Assembly: GCA_017886575.1 (NCBI GenBank)
Contig: JAGHJP010000028.1
Span: 1 to 53,273 of the forward strand
Origin: Clostridia bacterium
GTDB taxonomy: Bacteria > Bacillota > Clostridia > Christensenellales > Borkfalkiaceae
Reading direction: 5' to 3'
DNA length: 53,273 bases
Shown here: positions 7,652-16,176 of the stretch, piece after piece
How positions within the stretch are numbered: position 1 is the stretch's first letter
Layout of the letters: every line of letters begins with the position of its first letter
Made by a program: the position numbers and the translations under genes
Notes under the pieces: model-generated
What the model was told of the DNA's origin: nothing
Seen by the model: only the letters and a program-made list of their open reading frames with translations
Databases searched by the model: none

Positions 7652-9082
7652 CTACATTTTGGAAAGCAAATCGCGCAAGACGGCGTCGATCTGTTTGATG
7701 TTGATGTTCCTGCCCTGCAACTGCTTTTTGACCGGCCCGTAGAAGGAAGTGACGGCGGAATCCCTTCCGTTTTTGAAGTCGGCGACTGCCTGCGGGCGTT
7801 CGGCGATCGCACGGGCGCAATATTCGCGCAGCACGTCGTCGGGCAGGTCTTCGAGGTCGGACGCCCTGATATAGTCGGAGAGCCTGCCGCCCTCTTTGAC
7901 CATCTTCTGCAAGGTCTTGCGCGCGACGGTGAAGTCCACTTTGTTGTCGTCCACATATTTGACGAGCTGCGCAAAGTCCCCGGGCGTGACGGGAATGTCG
8001 AAATTCTCCTTGTCCTCTTCGGTGGCGAGCAGCGCATAGACCGTGCCCGTGATGAGGGTCGCCGCCTTCTGCATGTTGCCGCCCAGGCGCACCGTCTCGT
8101 CCAGAAAATCGGTGACCCGCCTGTATTTATAGAGATCCTCCACGATCTGTTCGGAGATGCCGCTCGCAAGATAGCGTTTCTTCTTTGCCATGGGAAGTTC
8201 GGGCATGCCCCCCTGCACTTTCCCGATGAACGCGTCTGAGATGCGGAAGGAGAGAATGTCCGGTTCGGGGAAATAGCGGTAATCCTGCGCGTCCTCTTTG
8301 CGGCGCATGAGCGCGGTCGTGGACGTCTCTTCATCGTAACGGAGGGTGTCTTGCGTGACCTTTTCGCCGCTGTCGAGAAGATCCGCCTGCCGCTCGTACT
8401 CATAGTTGAGCGCCTTGACCACGAAGTTCATGGAGTTCATGTTCTTGATCTCGGCGCGGGTGCCGTATTCCTTCTGCCCCCACGGGCGCAGGGATACGTT
8501 GACGTCGCAGCGCATGGAGCCTTCCTGCATCTTGCAGTCGGATACGCCGATGTAGCGCATCAGGATCTGCAATTTGGTCATGTACTCCTTCGCCTCTTCG
8601 GGGGAGGAGATATCCGGTTCGGAGACGATTTCGATGAGCGGCACGCCGCCGCGGTTATAGTCGATATACGTCGAGCCGTTCTCGTGCACGAGTTTGCCCG
8701 CGTCCTCCTCGATATGGATATGATGCAGACGGATGTGCTTGCCGCTGTCGAGTTCAACGTATCCGCCCACGCTGATCGGCTGATCAGACTGGGAGATCTG
8801 ATAGGCCTTGGGAAGGTCGGGATAGACGTAGTTCTTGCGGTCCATGCGGCAGAGATGATTGATCTTGCCGTGCGTGGCAAGCCCCGCGCGGACGGCATAC
8901 TCCACCACCTTCTTGTTCAGAAGGGGCAAGGTGCCGGGCATGCCCGTGCAGACGGGGCAGCAGTGCGTGTTGGGCGCGCCGCCGAACGCCGTCGTGCAGG
9001 AGCAGAATATTTTGGTTTTCGTGGAGAGTTCGACGTGCGTTTCCAGTCCCACGACCATTTCGTATTTGCGTTTCTCGCTCAT
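7652..9082 (-). CDS. gatB: Asp-tRNA(Asn)/Glu-tRNA(Gln) amidotransferase subunit B
   Basis: 476 aa, full length. The N-terminal kinase/amidotransferase cradle carries VGLETHVEL, the CSCTTAFGGAPNTHCCPVC zinc-type cysteine cluster and MDRKNYVYPDLPKAYQ. A C-terminal helical and YqeY-like tail recognises tRNA. GatB activates the Asp or Glu on mischarged tRNA with ATP and receives ammonia from GatA. Its ATG overlaps the gatA stop by four bases. It is the last gene of aspS-gatC-gatA-gatB. Confidence 0.97.
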   Translation of the reverse strand: MSEKRKYEMVVGLETHVELSTKTKIFCSCTTAFGGAPNTHCCPVCTGMPGTLPLLNKKVVEYAVRAGLATHGKINHLCRMDRKNYVYPDLPKAYQISQSDQPISVGGYVELDSGKHIRLHHIHIEEDAGKLVHENGSTYIDYNRGGVPLIEIVSEPDISSPEEAKEYMTKLQILMRYIGVSDCKMQEGSMRCDVNVSLRPWGQKEYGTRAEIKNMNSMNFVVKALNYEYERQADLLDSGEKVTQDTLRYDEETSTTALMRRKEDAQDYRYFPEPDILSFRISDAFIGKVQGGMPELPMAKKKRYLASGISEQIVEDLYKYRRVTDFLDETVRLGGNMQKAATLITGTVYALLATEEDKENFDIPVTPGDFAQLVKYVDDNKVDFTVARKTLQKMVKEGGRLSDYIRASDLEDLPDDVLREYCARAIAERPQAVADFKNGRDSAVTSFYGPVKKQLQGRNINIKQIDAVLRDLLSKM

Positions 9083-10536
9083 AACTGCCCCCCTCCTTCC
9101 GGTTCGGGAACGCCGCTGTCGCCGTTCTGTTCGAAAAAGTAGGCGGCGTTCAGAATGTCCGCCTCGCCGAACTTTCTGCCGATGAACTGCATACCGACGG
9201 GCATGCCCGCCTTATCCGTGCCGCAGGGGATGCTGACGGACGGCACGCCCGCAATGTTGACGGGCACGGTGCAGACGTCGGAGAGATAGGTTTCGATCAT
9301 GTTGCTGCCCGAATAATGGAGCGGGAACGCCGTGTTGGGCGCGGTGGGCGCGAGCATGACGTCGCACTTTTCAAACGCCGCGCTGAACGCGCCGACGATG
9401 CGCTCGCGCAGGCTTCTCGCCTTCTTGTAATACGCGTCGTAATAGCCCGAGCTGAGCACATAAGAGCCGAGCATGATGCGGCGCTTGACTTCCTTGCCGA
9501 ACGCCTCCGAACGGACGGTGATGATCATGTCGTCCACGGTCGTGTATTTTTTCGCCTGATACCCGAAGCGGATGCCGTCGTAACGGCCGAGGTTGGAGGA
9601 AGCCTCCGCGCAGGCGATGATATAGTAGACGGGCAGCGCAAGCTTCAATTCCGGTAGCGAGAAGCGCACGATCTTGGCGCCGTTTGCCTCGAAGAAGGCG
9701 AGCGCCCTTTCGATGGGCGCGCGGATCTCAGCGCCGATCCCCTCGAAATATTCTTCCGCCACGCCGATCCTGAGCCCCTTCACGTCCCTGCCGAGCGCGG
9801 GCGTCACCGCGGGCATGGGTACGTTCTCCGACGTATTGTCCCTTGCGTCGTATCCGGAGATGGCATCGAACACGATGGCGGCGTCTTTGACCGACGCCGT
9901 CAGGGGCCCGATCTGGTCGAGGGAAGAGCCGTAGGCGATGAGCCCGTAACGGGACACCGCGCCGTAAGTGGGTTTGAGCCCCACGATGCCGCAGAACGCC
10001 GCCGGCTGACGGATGGAGCCGCCCGTATCCGAACCGACGGCATACGCCGCCAGCCCCGCGCAGACGGCTGCCGCGCCGCCGCCCGAGCTGCCGCCGGGCA
10101 CGCGGGAAGTGTCGCGCGGGTTGAGCGCCGCGCCGTAGCAGGAGGTCTCGCAGGTCGAACCCATGGCAAATTCGTCCATGTTGGTCTTGCCGAGGAGCAC
10201 CGCCCCTTCCGCCTGCAGTTTTTTCCACACGGTCGCGTCGTAGAACGGCCTGTAATTTTCTAGGATCTTCGAGCAGCAGGTCGTTTCCAGCCCCTTGGTG
10301 CTGATGTTGTCCTTCAAGGTCATGGGAATGCCGCAAAGGAGAGGGGCATGCCCCTCTTTCAGCCGCTTGTCCGCCCCTTCCGCCTGGGCAAGCGCCGTTT
10401 CGAAGGTGGCATGCACATAGGCGTTGAGGACGGGATTGGATCTTTCGATCTCCGCGATGTATTTTTTGGTCAGTTCCACCGAAGAGATCTCCCCCGCGCG
10501 GAGCAGAGCGGAGAGGCGGGATATTCTTTCTTTCAT
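9079..10536 (-). CDS. gatA: Asp-tRNA(Asn)/Glu-tRNA(Gln) amidotransferase subunit A
   Basis: 485 aa amidase-signature enzyme that releases ammonia from glutamine for the GatCAB complex. The Ser-cisSer-Lys triad is visible: K75 (MTLKDN), S150 (GGSSGG) and S174 (TGGSIRQP), in the same spacing as characterised GatA proteins. It overlaps gatC and gatB by ATGA on both sides, indicating translational coupling and a fixed complex stoichiometry. Confidence 0.97.
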   Translation of the reverse strand: MKERISRLSALLRAGEISSVELTKKYIAEIERSNPVLNAYVHATFETALAQAEGADKRLKEGHAPLLCGIPMTLKDNISTKGLETTCCSKILENYRPFYDATVWKKLQAEGAVLLGKTNMDEFAMGSTCETSCYGAALNPRDTSRVPGGSSGGGAAAVCAGLAAYAVGSDTGGSIRQPAAFCGIVGLKPTYGAVSRYGLIAYGSSLDQIGPLTASVKDAAIVFDAISGYDARDNTSENVPMPAVTPALGRDVKGLRIGVAEEYFEGIGAEIRAPIERALAFFEANGAKIVRFSLPELKLALPVYYIIACAEASSNLGRYDGIRFGYQAKKYTTVDDMIITVRSEAFGKEVKRRIMLGSYVLSSGYYDAYYKKARSLRERIVGAFSAAFEKCDVMLAPTAPNTAFPLHYSGSNMIETYLSDVCTVPVNIAGVPSVSIPCGTDKAGMPVGMQFIGRKFGEADILNAAYFFEQNGDSGVPEPEGGGQL

Positions 10537-10820
10537 TTCGTACAGTTCCTCCGCACCACAAAGAAGCCGTTGCTGTTTTCGGCGTTGGACAAAATTTCCT
10601 CGTTCGGATAAGAGGGCCTGACCTCGTCCTCGCGCAGGTCGTCAATTTCCATGACGCGCGCGCTTTCGGGTTCGGACGTGAGGCCGCCCACGTTGCGGTT
10701 GATGGTGTCGGCAAATTCGATGATCTCCGTCATCTCCCGCGTGAAGCTTTCCAACTCCTCGTCCGTGAAGCGGAGTTTGGAAAGTTTGGCTAATTTTTCC
10801 ACTTCCTGTTTCGTGATCAT
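10533..10820 (-). CDS. gatC: Asp-tRNA(Asn)/Glu-tRNA(Gln) amidotransferase subunit C
   Basis: 95 aa, the normal size. It begins MITKQEVEKLAKLSKL and has the conserved LREDEVRPS segment that clasps the GatA/GatB interface. It starts four bases after the aspS stop and overlaps gatA by four bases. Confidence 0.95.
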   Translation of the reverse strand: MITKQEVEKLAKLSKLRFTDEELESFTREMTEIIEFADTINRNVGGLTSEPESARVMEIDDLREDEVRPSYPNEEILSNAENSNGFFVVRRNCTK

Positions 10821-10824
10821 AGCG

Positions 10825-12582
10825 TTACCTTACCTTAATGTGCGCCTCGCGCAGCTGCTGTTCGGTGACGGCGTTCGGCGCGCCGAGCAGGAGATCCTGC
10901 GCGTTGCTGTTCATGGGGAAGGCGATGATCTCGCGGATGTTCTCCTCCCCGCGCAGCAGCATGATCATGCGGTCGATGCCGGGCGCCATGCCCGCGTGCG
11001 GCGGGGCGCCGTAATGGAAGGCGTTATAGAGAGAGGAAAACTTGGTCTTTAACGTGTCCTCGTCATAGCCCGCGATCTCGAACGCCCTGACCATGATCTC
11101 GGGGTCGTGGTTGCGGACCGCGCCCGAGGAGAGCTCGACGCCGTTGCACACGATGTCGTACTGATAGGCGAGAATGTCCAGGGGATCCTTTTTGTTGAGC
11201 GCCTGCAAGCCCCCCTGCGGCATGGAGAACGGGTTGTGCGTGAAACCGATCTTGCCCGTTTCCTCGTCCGTTTCGTACATGGGGAAGTCGTTGACGAAGC
11301 AGAAGCGGAAGGCGTTCTTTTCAAAGAGGTCGAGGCGGCGCGCCAGTTCGTTGCGGACCTTGCCCGCCGCGTCCGTCGCCTTCTTTTTGTCGTCGGCGAT
11401 GAAGAAGATGACGTCCCCGATCTCCAGCCCCGCGATCTTGCGCAGTTCGGGCTTCAGCTCCTCGGGAATGAACTTGTCGATGGGGCCGAGATATTTATAA
11501 TCTTCCGCGACCTTGAAATAGCCGAGCCCGCCCAGCCCGAGGACCTTTTTGGCATAGTCGTCCTCCAGGGCGTGGAAGAATTGGTTGGGCTTGCCCGCGA
11601 TGCCCGGCACGCGGATGGCTTTGACCGTGCGGTTTTTGAACGCGCCGAAGTTGCACTTGGAGAAAAAGTCGCTCACGTCCACGATGCGCAGGGAGTTGCG
11701 CAGGTCGGGTTTGTCCGTGCCGAACTGCTCCATGGCGTCCTTGTAGGAGATGACGGGATAGGGCGCCTCGGTGACGGCGCTGCCCGCGGGAGCGAACTCT
11801 TTGAACACGGCGGAGAGCACTTCCTGCCCCACCTCGAACACGTCCTCCTGCGTGGCGAAACTCATCTCGAAATCGAGCTGATAGAACTCGCCGGGCGAAC
11901 GGTCGGCGCGGGCGTCCTCGTCGCGGAAACAGGGCGCGATCTGGAAGTACTTGTCGAAGCCCGAGACCATGAGGAGCTGCTTATAGATCTGCGGCGCCTG
12001 GGGCAGCGCGTAGAACATGCCCTTGTGCTTGCGGCTGGGCACGATGTAGTCCCGCGCGCCTTCGGGCGAGGACGCCGAAAGGATGGGCGTCTGGATCTCC
12101 GTGAAGCCCATTTCGGTCATCTTTTGACGGATGAAGTGCAGGACGCGGCTGCGGAACACGATGTTCTCGTGCACCTTGGGATTGCGCAGGTCCAAAAACC
12201 TGTATTTGAGGCGCAGGTCCTCTTTGGTCTCCCGCGAGGTCGCGATCTCAAAGGGCACGGTTTCGGTCACCTTGCCGAGAACGGCGATCTCCTTGGCGTT
12301 CAGTTCGATGGTGCCCGTGGCGATCTTGGGATTGTACGTCTCCTCGTCGCGGCGCTCGATGACGCCCGAAACGGAGATGCACGTCTCCTTGACGATGCCC
12401 TTCAAGAGCGCGGCGTCGTGCAGGACGACCTGCATGACCCCGTAGTGGTCGCGCAGGTCGATGAAGGACACGCCGCCGTGGTCGCGGATGTTCTCCACCC
12501 AGCCCGCCATTCTGACGGTCTTTCCCACGTCGCTCTCGCTGACCTGGCAAGCGGTATGTGTACGATATACAGTGCTCGGCAT
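10825..12582 (-). CDS. aspS: Aspartyl-tRNA synthetase (bacterial type, probably non-discriminating)
   Basis: 585 aa: OB-fold anticodon domain (about 1-120), class II core with the GAD insertion (FRDEDARADRSPGEFYQLD; later VRNELARRL) and motif 3 (GMAPGIDRM). The start at 12582 is chosen because AAAGGAG lies 11 bases upstream and because the promoter at 12651-12679 puts the transcript start at about 12644. That would leave the alternative ATG at 12645 without a leader. The anticodon loop reads RDHGG (H35), where discriminating enzymes such as E. coli's have RDLGS. His there is associated with AspRS that also charges tRNA-Asn. Linkage to gatCAB fits that use. Confidence 0.95.
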   Translation of the reverse strand: MPSTVYRTHTACQVSESDVGKTVRMAGWVENIRDHGGVSFIDLRDHYGVMQVVLHDAALLKGIVKETCISVSGVIERRDEETYNPKIATGTIELNAKEIAVLGKVTETVPFEIATSRETKEDLRLKYRFLDLRNPKVHENIVFRSRVLHFIRQKMTEMGFTEIQTPILSASSPEGARDYIVPSRKHKGMFYALPQAPQIYKQLLMVSGFDKYFQIAPCFRDEDARADRSPGEFYQLDFEMSFATQEDVFEVGQEVLSAVFKEFAPAGSAVTEAPYPVISYKDAMEQFGTDKPDLRNSLRIVDVSDFFSKCNFGAFKNRTVKAIRVPGIAGKPNQFFHALEDDYAKKVLGLGGLGYFKVAEDYKYLGPIDKFIPEELKPELRKIAGLEIGDVIFFIADDKKKATDAAGKVRNELARRLDLFEKNAFRFCFVNDFPMYETDEETGKIGFTHNPFSMPQGGLQALNKKDPLDILAYQYDIVCNGVELSSGAVRNHDPEIMVRAFEIAGYDEDTLKTKFSSLYNAFHYGAPPHAGMAPGIDRMIMLLRGEENIREIIAFPMNSNAQDLLLGAPNAVTEQQLREAHIKVR

Positions 12583-12602
12583 AACTCGGTTTGCTCCTTT
12601 TG

Positions 12603-12624
12603 AAAAGGGGGCGCTCGCACCCCC
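12603..12624 (-). terminator. Attenuator-like hairpin in the aspS leader
   Basis: On the minus strand, GGGGGTG, loop CGAG and CGCCCCC are followed by TTTT, and then CTTTT can pair with the AAAAG of the ribosome binding site. It lies within the first 45 nt of the predicted transcript. No T-box elements are present here. Confidence 0.4.
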
Positions 12625-12650
12625 GTTTTTTGTAAATTTTTCCATGTAAT

Positions 12651-12679
12651 AGAATACCCCATTTTGCCGAATAAGTCAA
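12651..12679 (-). promoter_or_regulatory. Promoter of aspS-gatCAB
   Basis: On the minus strand, TTGACT (12679-12674), 17 bp, TATTCT (12656-12651). Confidence 0.75.
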
Positions 12680-12895
12680 ATAAATTTGACCGTTTTGCCG
12701 ATATTCTTTCGCCCGTGCGCACGGGAAGCTCCGCCCTTTGCCCGCCGGGAATAGGGACGCCCGCGCCGACCGCGCCGCGCCCCGTCCGGCGCGCCTGCCT
12801 GCCGCCGCCGTAAAAACATTCTGCGCCTTTTCCCTTTCTTCCCGGGCATGCCCCTTTCGTATATACCGTTGATTGCTTTTTTGCGAAAGCAATGT
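12680..12895. other. Intergenic stretch without a gene
   Basis: Between the aspS promoter and the trpB2 end I see no gene. It holds one GGGCATGCCC palindrome (12844-12853) and an ATTGCTTT/AAAGCAAT hairpin. Open frames here are GC-rich and have no ribosome binding site. Confidence 0.6.
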
Positions 12896-12922
12896 ACGCC
12901 CCCGCGCGTTGCACGGGGGCGT
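12896..12922 (-). terminator. Hairpin after trpB2
   Basis: A perfect nine-bp stem ACGCCCCCG/CGGGGGCGT with a nine-nt loop about 40 bases past the stop. It has no T-run, so it may be an RNA-end stabiliser rather than an intrinsic terminator. Confidence 0.4.
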
Positions 12923-12959
12923 ATGCTTGAATAAAGTATGATTTTATGCGCGGATATGT

Positions 12960-14336
12960 TTAGGCATCGACCTTGGGCAGGCTGGCAAAGCCCTTTTCGA
13001 GGTCGGCGTCCGTGGGGACATAGTCCTTCATCGTGCCCTCGTTGTAACTTCTGTACGCCGCCATGTCGAAATATCCCGTTCCGGTCAGTCCGAAGAGAAT
13101 GTTTTCGGCCTTGCCCGTTTCCTTGCAGCGGAGTGCCTCGTCGATGGCGACCTTGATGGCATGACTGCTTTCGGGCGCGGGGAGAATGCCCTCGCAGCGG
13201 GCAAAGTTCTCCGCCGCCTTGAACACTTCCGTCTGTCTGACGGCGCGCGCCTCCATGTAGCCGTCCGCATAGAGTTTGGACACGACGGGGCTCATGCCGT
13301 GATAGCGCAGGCCGCCGGCATGGTCGGGCGAAGGCATGAATTCGCAGCCGAGGGTGTACATCTTGGCGAGCGGCGTGATCTTCGCGCTGTCGCAGAAGTC
13401 GTAGGCATACTTGCCGCGGGTCATCGACGGGCAGCTCGCGGGCTCGACGCCGATGAAGCGGATGTCGTTCTTGCCCTGCAGCTTTTCCGCCATGAAGGGC
13501 GCAATGAGCCCGCCGAAGTTGGAGCCGCCGCCCGCGCAGCCGATGACGACGTCGGGCTGCACGCCGTATTTATCCAGGGCGATCTTGCTTTCCAGACCGA
13601 TGACCGACTGGTGGAGCAGGACATGATCGAGCACGGAGCCGAGGACGTAGCGGCAATTCGGCGTCTTGACCGCCTTTTCCACCGCTTCGGCAATGGCGCA
13701 GCCCAGAGAGCCGCCCGTGCCGGGAAATTCCTTCAATATCTTGCGGCCCGCCTCGGTCGTGTCGGAGGGCGAAGGGATGATGTTGGCGCCGTAGGTGCGG
13801 ATGACCTCTTTGCGGTACGGCTTCTGCTCGTAGGAGCATTTGACCATATACACGTCGAGATGCAGTTTGAAGTACGCCGCCGCCATGGCGAGGGCGGTGC
13901 CCCACTGCCCCGCACCCGTTTCGGTGGTAATGGACGTCAGGCCCTGTTTTTTGGCATAATACGCCTGCGCCGCCGCCGAATTGAGTTTGTGGGAACCGGA
14001 CGTGTTGTTGCCCTCGAACTTATAATAGATATGCGCGGGCGTGCCGAGTTCTTTTTCCAGGCAATAGGCGCGCACGAGGGGCGACGGACGGAACATGCGG
14101 TAAAAATCGACGATCTCCTGCGGAATATCGATCTCCTTATCCGTACAGTCGAGTTCCTGTTCCACGCATTCCTTACAGAACACGGCTTCCAGCTCTTCCG
14201 GCGCGCAGGGCTTACCCGTGGCGAGGTTGAGGAAGGGGGCGTGCTGTTCGGGCATGAATGCTTTGAGATTGAGCCATTTTTTAGGCATTTCCTCTTCGCT
14301 CAGATAGATTTTGTAGGGAATGTTTTTCAAAGACAT
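12960..14336 (-). CDS. trpB: Tryptophan synthase beta-like enzyme TrpB2
   Basis: 458 aa, PLP fold type II, of the longer TrpB2 class (about 450 residues against about 400 for TrpB1). The PLP lysine is K117 in NTSGSHKLNSA. TETGAGQWG, GCAGGGSNFGG and GLTGTGYFD form the cofactor pocket. The family condenses indole with serine to tryptophan. No trpA or other trp gene is adjacent, so it may salvage indole. The start at 14336 has CAGGAGGT eight bases upstream. A Trp-specific T-box leader precedes it. The gene is followed by a hairpin and is monocistronic. Confidence 0.92.
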   Translation of the reverse strand: MSLKNIPYKIYLSEEEMPKKWLNLKAFMPEQHAPFLNLATGKPCAPEELEAVFCKECVEQELDCTDKEIDIPQEIVDFYRMFRPSPLVRAYCLEKELGTPAHIYYKFEGNNTSGSHKLNSAAAQAYYAKKQGLTSITTETGAGQWGTALAMAAAYFKLHLDVYMVKCSYEQKPYRKEVIRTYGANIIPSPSDTTEAGRKILKEFPGTGGSLGCAIAEAVEKAVKTPNCRYVLGSVLDHVLLHQSVIGLESKIALDKYGVQPDVVIGCAGGGSNFGGLIAPFMAEKLQGKNDIRFIGVEPASCPSMTRGKYAYDFCDSAKITPLAKMYTLGCEFMPSPDHAGGLRYHGMSPVVSKLYADGYMEARAVRQTEVFKAAENFARCEGILPAPESSHAIKVAIDEALRCKETGKAENILFGLTGTGYFDMAAYRSYNEGTMKDYVPTDADLEKGFASLPKVDA

Positions 14337-14376
14337 GATTTTTACCTCCTGTATGCCTTTATTGTTTTTTTGTAAC

Positions 14377-14645
14377 AAAAAAACACGGTAAAATCCGCCT
14401 ATGGGACGAATTTTATCGTGTTGCCACCCAATTTTACGATTCCGAATAAGAACCGACTTATTACAGGCACTGACATGCCCTCTTTCTGTAACGGGAAAGC
14501 CCCGACGCGGCTACCTTTCCTACGGGGAAAATCGCCGTCGTCCTCCGCGGTCCATTCGTTTGAGGGAAAAACGCCTTCTTGCACCGGGGTGAAGGCTCTC
14601 TGCAGATTCTCCGCACCAAATTACTACTCCGCATCTTCGGTTTGA
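14377..14645 (-). promoter_or_regulatory. T-box riboswitch, tryptophan specifier
   Basis: Read on the minus strand, stem I opens with GATGCGGAGTAGTAA (AGTA motif). Its distal part carries the typical GCAGAGAGCC and GGTGCAAG segments. The specifier is TGG followed by A at 14554-14551. The antiterminator T-box is GGGTGGCAAC (14429-14420), a variant of GGGTGGNACCGCG. A long terminator follows (14420-14404 paired with 14399-14384) with seven Ts at 14383-14377. Uncharged tRNA-Trp should favour antitermination and trpB2 expression. Confidence 0.9.
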
Positions 14646-14652
14646 TGATATT

Positions 14653-14681
14653 ATCATATTCCTTTTTTTTCCGTTTGTCAA
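14653..14681 (-). promoter_or_regulatory. Promoter of the T-box/trpB2 transcript
   Basis: On the minus strand, TTGACA (14681-14676), 17 bp, TATGAT (14658-14653), placing the transcript start a few bases before the T-box. Confidence 0.8.
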
Positions 14682-14760
14682 TGATTTTTTCAAACTTTTT
14701 TTGGAAAATCTGAAAATTTTTTATTTTTCTGAATTTTTTTCACAAACGCCGAAAAAAGGG

Positions 14761-14790
14761 TTGACTTTTTCCGCAAAAAATGGTTTAATA
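14761..14790 (+). promoter_or_regulatory. Promoter of tRNA-Val
   Basis: TTGACT (14761-14766), 18 bp, TTAATA (14785-14790), 14 bp before the tRNA. The -10 assignment is ambiguous by one or a few bases. Confidence 0.6.
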
Positions 14791-14804
14791 TACTTATCCG
14801 TTTC

Positions 14805-14881
<77 letters not shown>

Positions 14882-14893
14882 CATTCTGAAAAA

Positions 14894-14928
14894 GCGGGGA
14901 TCGCAATCGTTTGCGGTCCCCGCTTTTT
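14894..14928. terminator. Terminator of tRNA-Val (bidirectional)
   Basis: A 13-bp stem, GCGGGGATCGCAA/TTGCGGTCCCCGC, with a TCGT loop is flanked by A4 on the left and T5 on the right. Nothing else is seen up to 15077. Confidence 0.85.
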
Positions 14929-15077
14929 CGTGTCTGCAGCGCGGACAAAAAGGAAACCGACAACGAACGAAGGCAGACGCTCCCCCGTCCGCTCCCCTGC
15001 AAGCGCTCCGCGTTCCATAAACCAAAATCCGCATTTCAAAACAACTTTGGGTTTCGGAAACACAGCCCCACGTTTCT

Positions 15078-15119
15078 AAAAAGAAAAGACGGGATCCGCC
15101 GGAAAAAGCGGACCCCGTC
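15078..15119 (-). terminator. Terminator of the NifU-like/GGGtGRT operon
   Basis: On the minus strand, GACGGGGTCCGC pairs with GCGGATCCCGTC (one G-T), followed by TTTTCTTTTT. Confidence 0.8.
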
Positions 15120-15156
15120 CCGTTCTGACTGTAAATGATTGACGAAAAAGAGATTA

Positions 15157-16158
15157 TTACTTCTTCATACCCTCTTCGACCGCAACGGCGACGGCGACGG
15201 TGGCGCCGACCATGGGGTTGTTGCCCATGCCGATAAGGCCCATCATTTCAACGTGCGCGGGCACGGAGGAAGAGCCCGCAAACTGCGCGTCGGAGTGCAT
15301 GCGGCCCATCGTATCGGTCATGCCGTAAGAGGAAGGGCCCGCCGCCATGTTGTCGGGGTGGAGCGTTCTGCCCGTGCCGCCGCCGGACGCGACGGAGAAA
15401 TACTTGACGCCGTTCTCGTTGCACCATTTCTTATAGGTGCCCGCGACGGGGTGCTGGAAGCGGGTGGGGTTGGTGGAGTTGCCCGTGATGGACACGCCGA
15501 CCTTTTCGAGCTTCATGACGGCGACGCCTTCGGGCACGTCGTCCACGCCGTAGCAGCGCACTTTGGCGCGGTCGCCTTCGGAGAACGCCTTTTCATAGAC
15601 GATCTTGATGGTCTCGGTGTAGTGATCAAACTCCGTTTCGACATAGGTGAACCCGTTGATGCGGGAAATGATGTAGGCGGCGTCCTTGCCCAGGCCGTTC
15701 AAAATGACGCGCAGGGGCTTGACGCGGACCTTGTTGGCGTTCTGCGCGATGGAGATGGCGCCTTCCGCCGCGGCAAAGGATTCGTGCCCCGCGAGGAAGC
15801 AGAAGCACTCCGTGGATTCGGAGAGGAGCATGGAAGCGAGGTTGCCGTGGCCGAGGCCGACCTGACGGTTCTGCGCGACCGAGCCGGGGACGCAGAATGC
15901 CTGCAAGCCGATGCCGATGGCGGAAGCGGCGTCCGCCGCCTTCTTGCAACCCTTCTTGATGGCGATCGCCGCGCCGACGGTGTATGCCCAGACGGCGTTT
16001 TCGAAGCAGATGGGCTGGGTGCCCCGCACGATCTTATCGCAGTCGACGCCCTTGGAAAGGCAGATGTCCCTGCACTCTTCCACGGAGGAAATGCCGTACT
16101 CTTTGAGCACGCCGTTGATTTTATCGATCCTTCTCTCATAACCTTCAAATAAAGACAT
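15157..16158 (-). CDS. GGGtGRT family protein
   Basis: 333 aa with the diagnostic GGGTGRT at 259-265, preceded by YFSVAS and followed by LHPDNMAAGP. There are many Cys residues (C29, C33, C40, C51, C71, C89, C118, C120, C202, C246) but no known enzyme motif. The family is conserved in anaerobic Firmicutes with unknown function and is typically encoded next to a NifU-like scaffold, as here (18-bp gap). A role in Fe-S cluster handling is inferred from context. The Gly- and Ala-rich, largely non-hydrophobic sequence suggests a cytosolic protein. GGTGGAGG precedes the ATG. Confidence 0.85.
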   Translation of the reverse strand: MSLFEGYERRIDKINGVLKEYGISSVEECRDICLSKGVDCDKIVRGTQPICFENAVWAYTVGAAIAIKKGCKKAADAASAIGIGLQAFCVPGSVAQNRQVGLGHGNLASMLLSESTECFCFLAGHESFAAAEGAISIAQNANKVRVKPLRVILNGLGKDAAYIISRINGFTYVETEFDHYTETIKIVYEKAFSEGDRAKVRCYGVDDVPEGVAVMKLEKVGVSITGNSTNPTRFQHPVAGTYKKWCNENGVKYFSVASGGGTGRTLHPDNMAAGPSSYGMTDTMGRMHSDAQFAGSSSVPAHVEMMGLIGMGNNPMVGATVAVAVAVEEGMKK

Positions 16159-16176
16159 TTTTTTCTACCTCCACCA

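Noticed and set aside
11107-12603. A plus-strand open frame of 498 codons
   Set aside because: Antisense to aspS; no motif, no ribosome binding site, and Asp/Val/His-rich composition.
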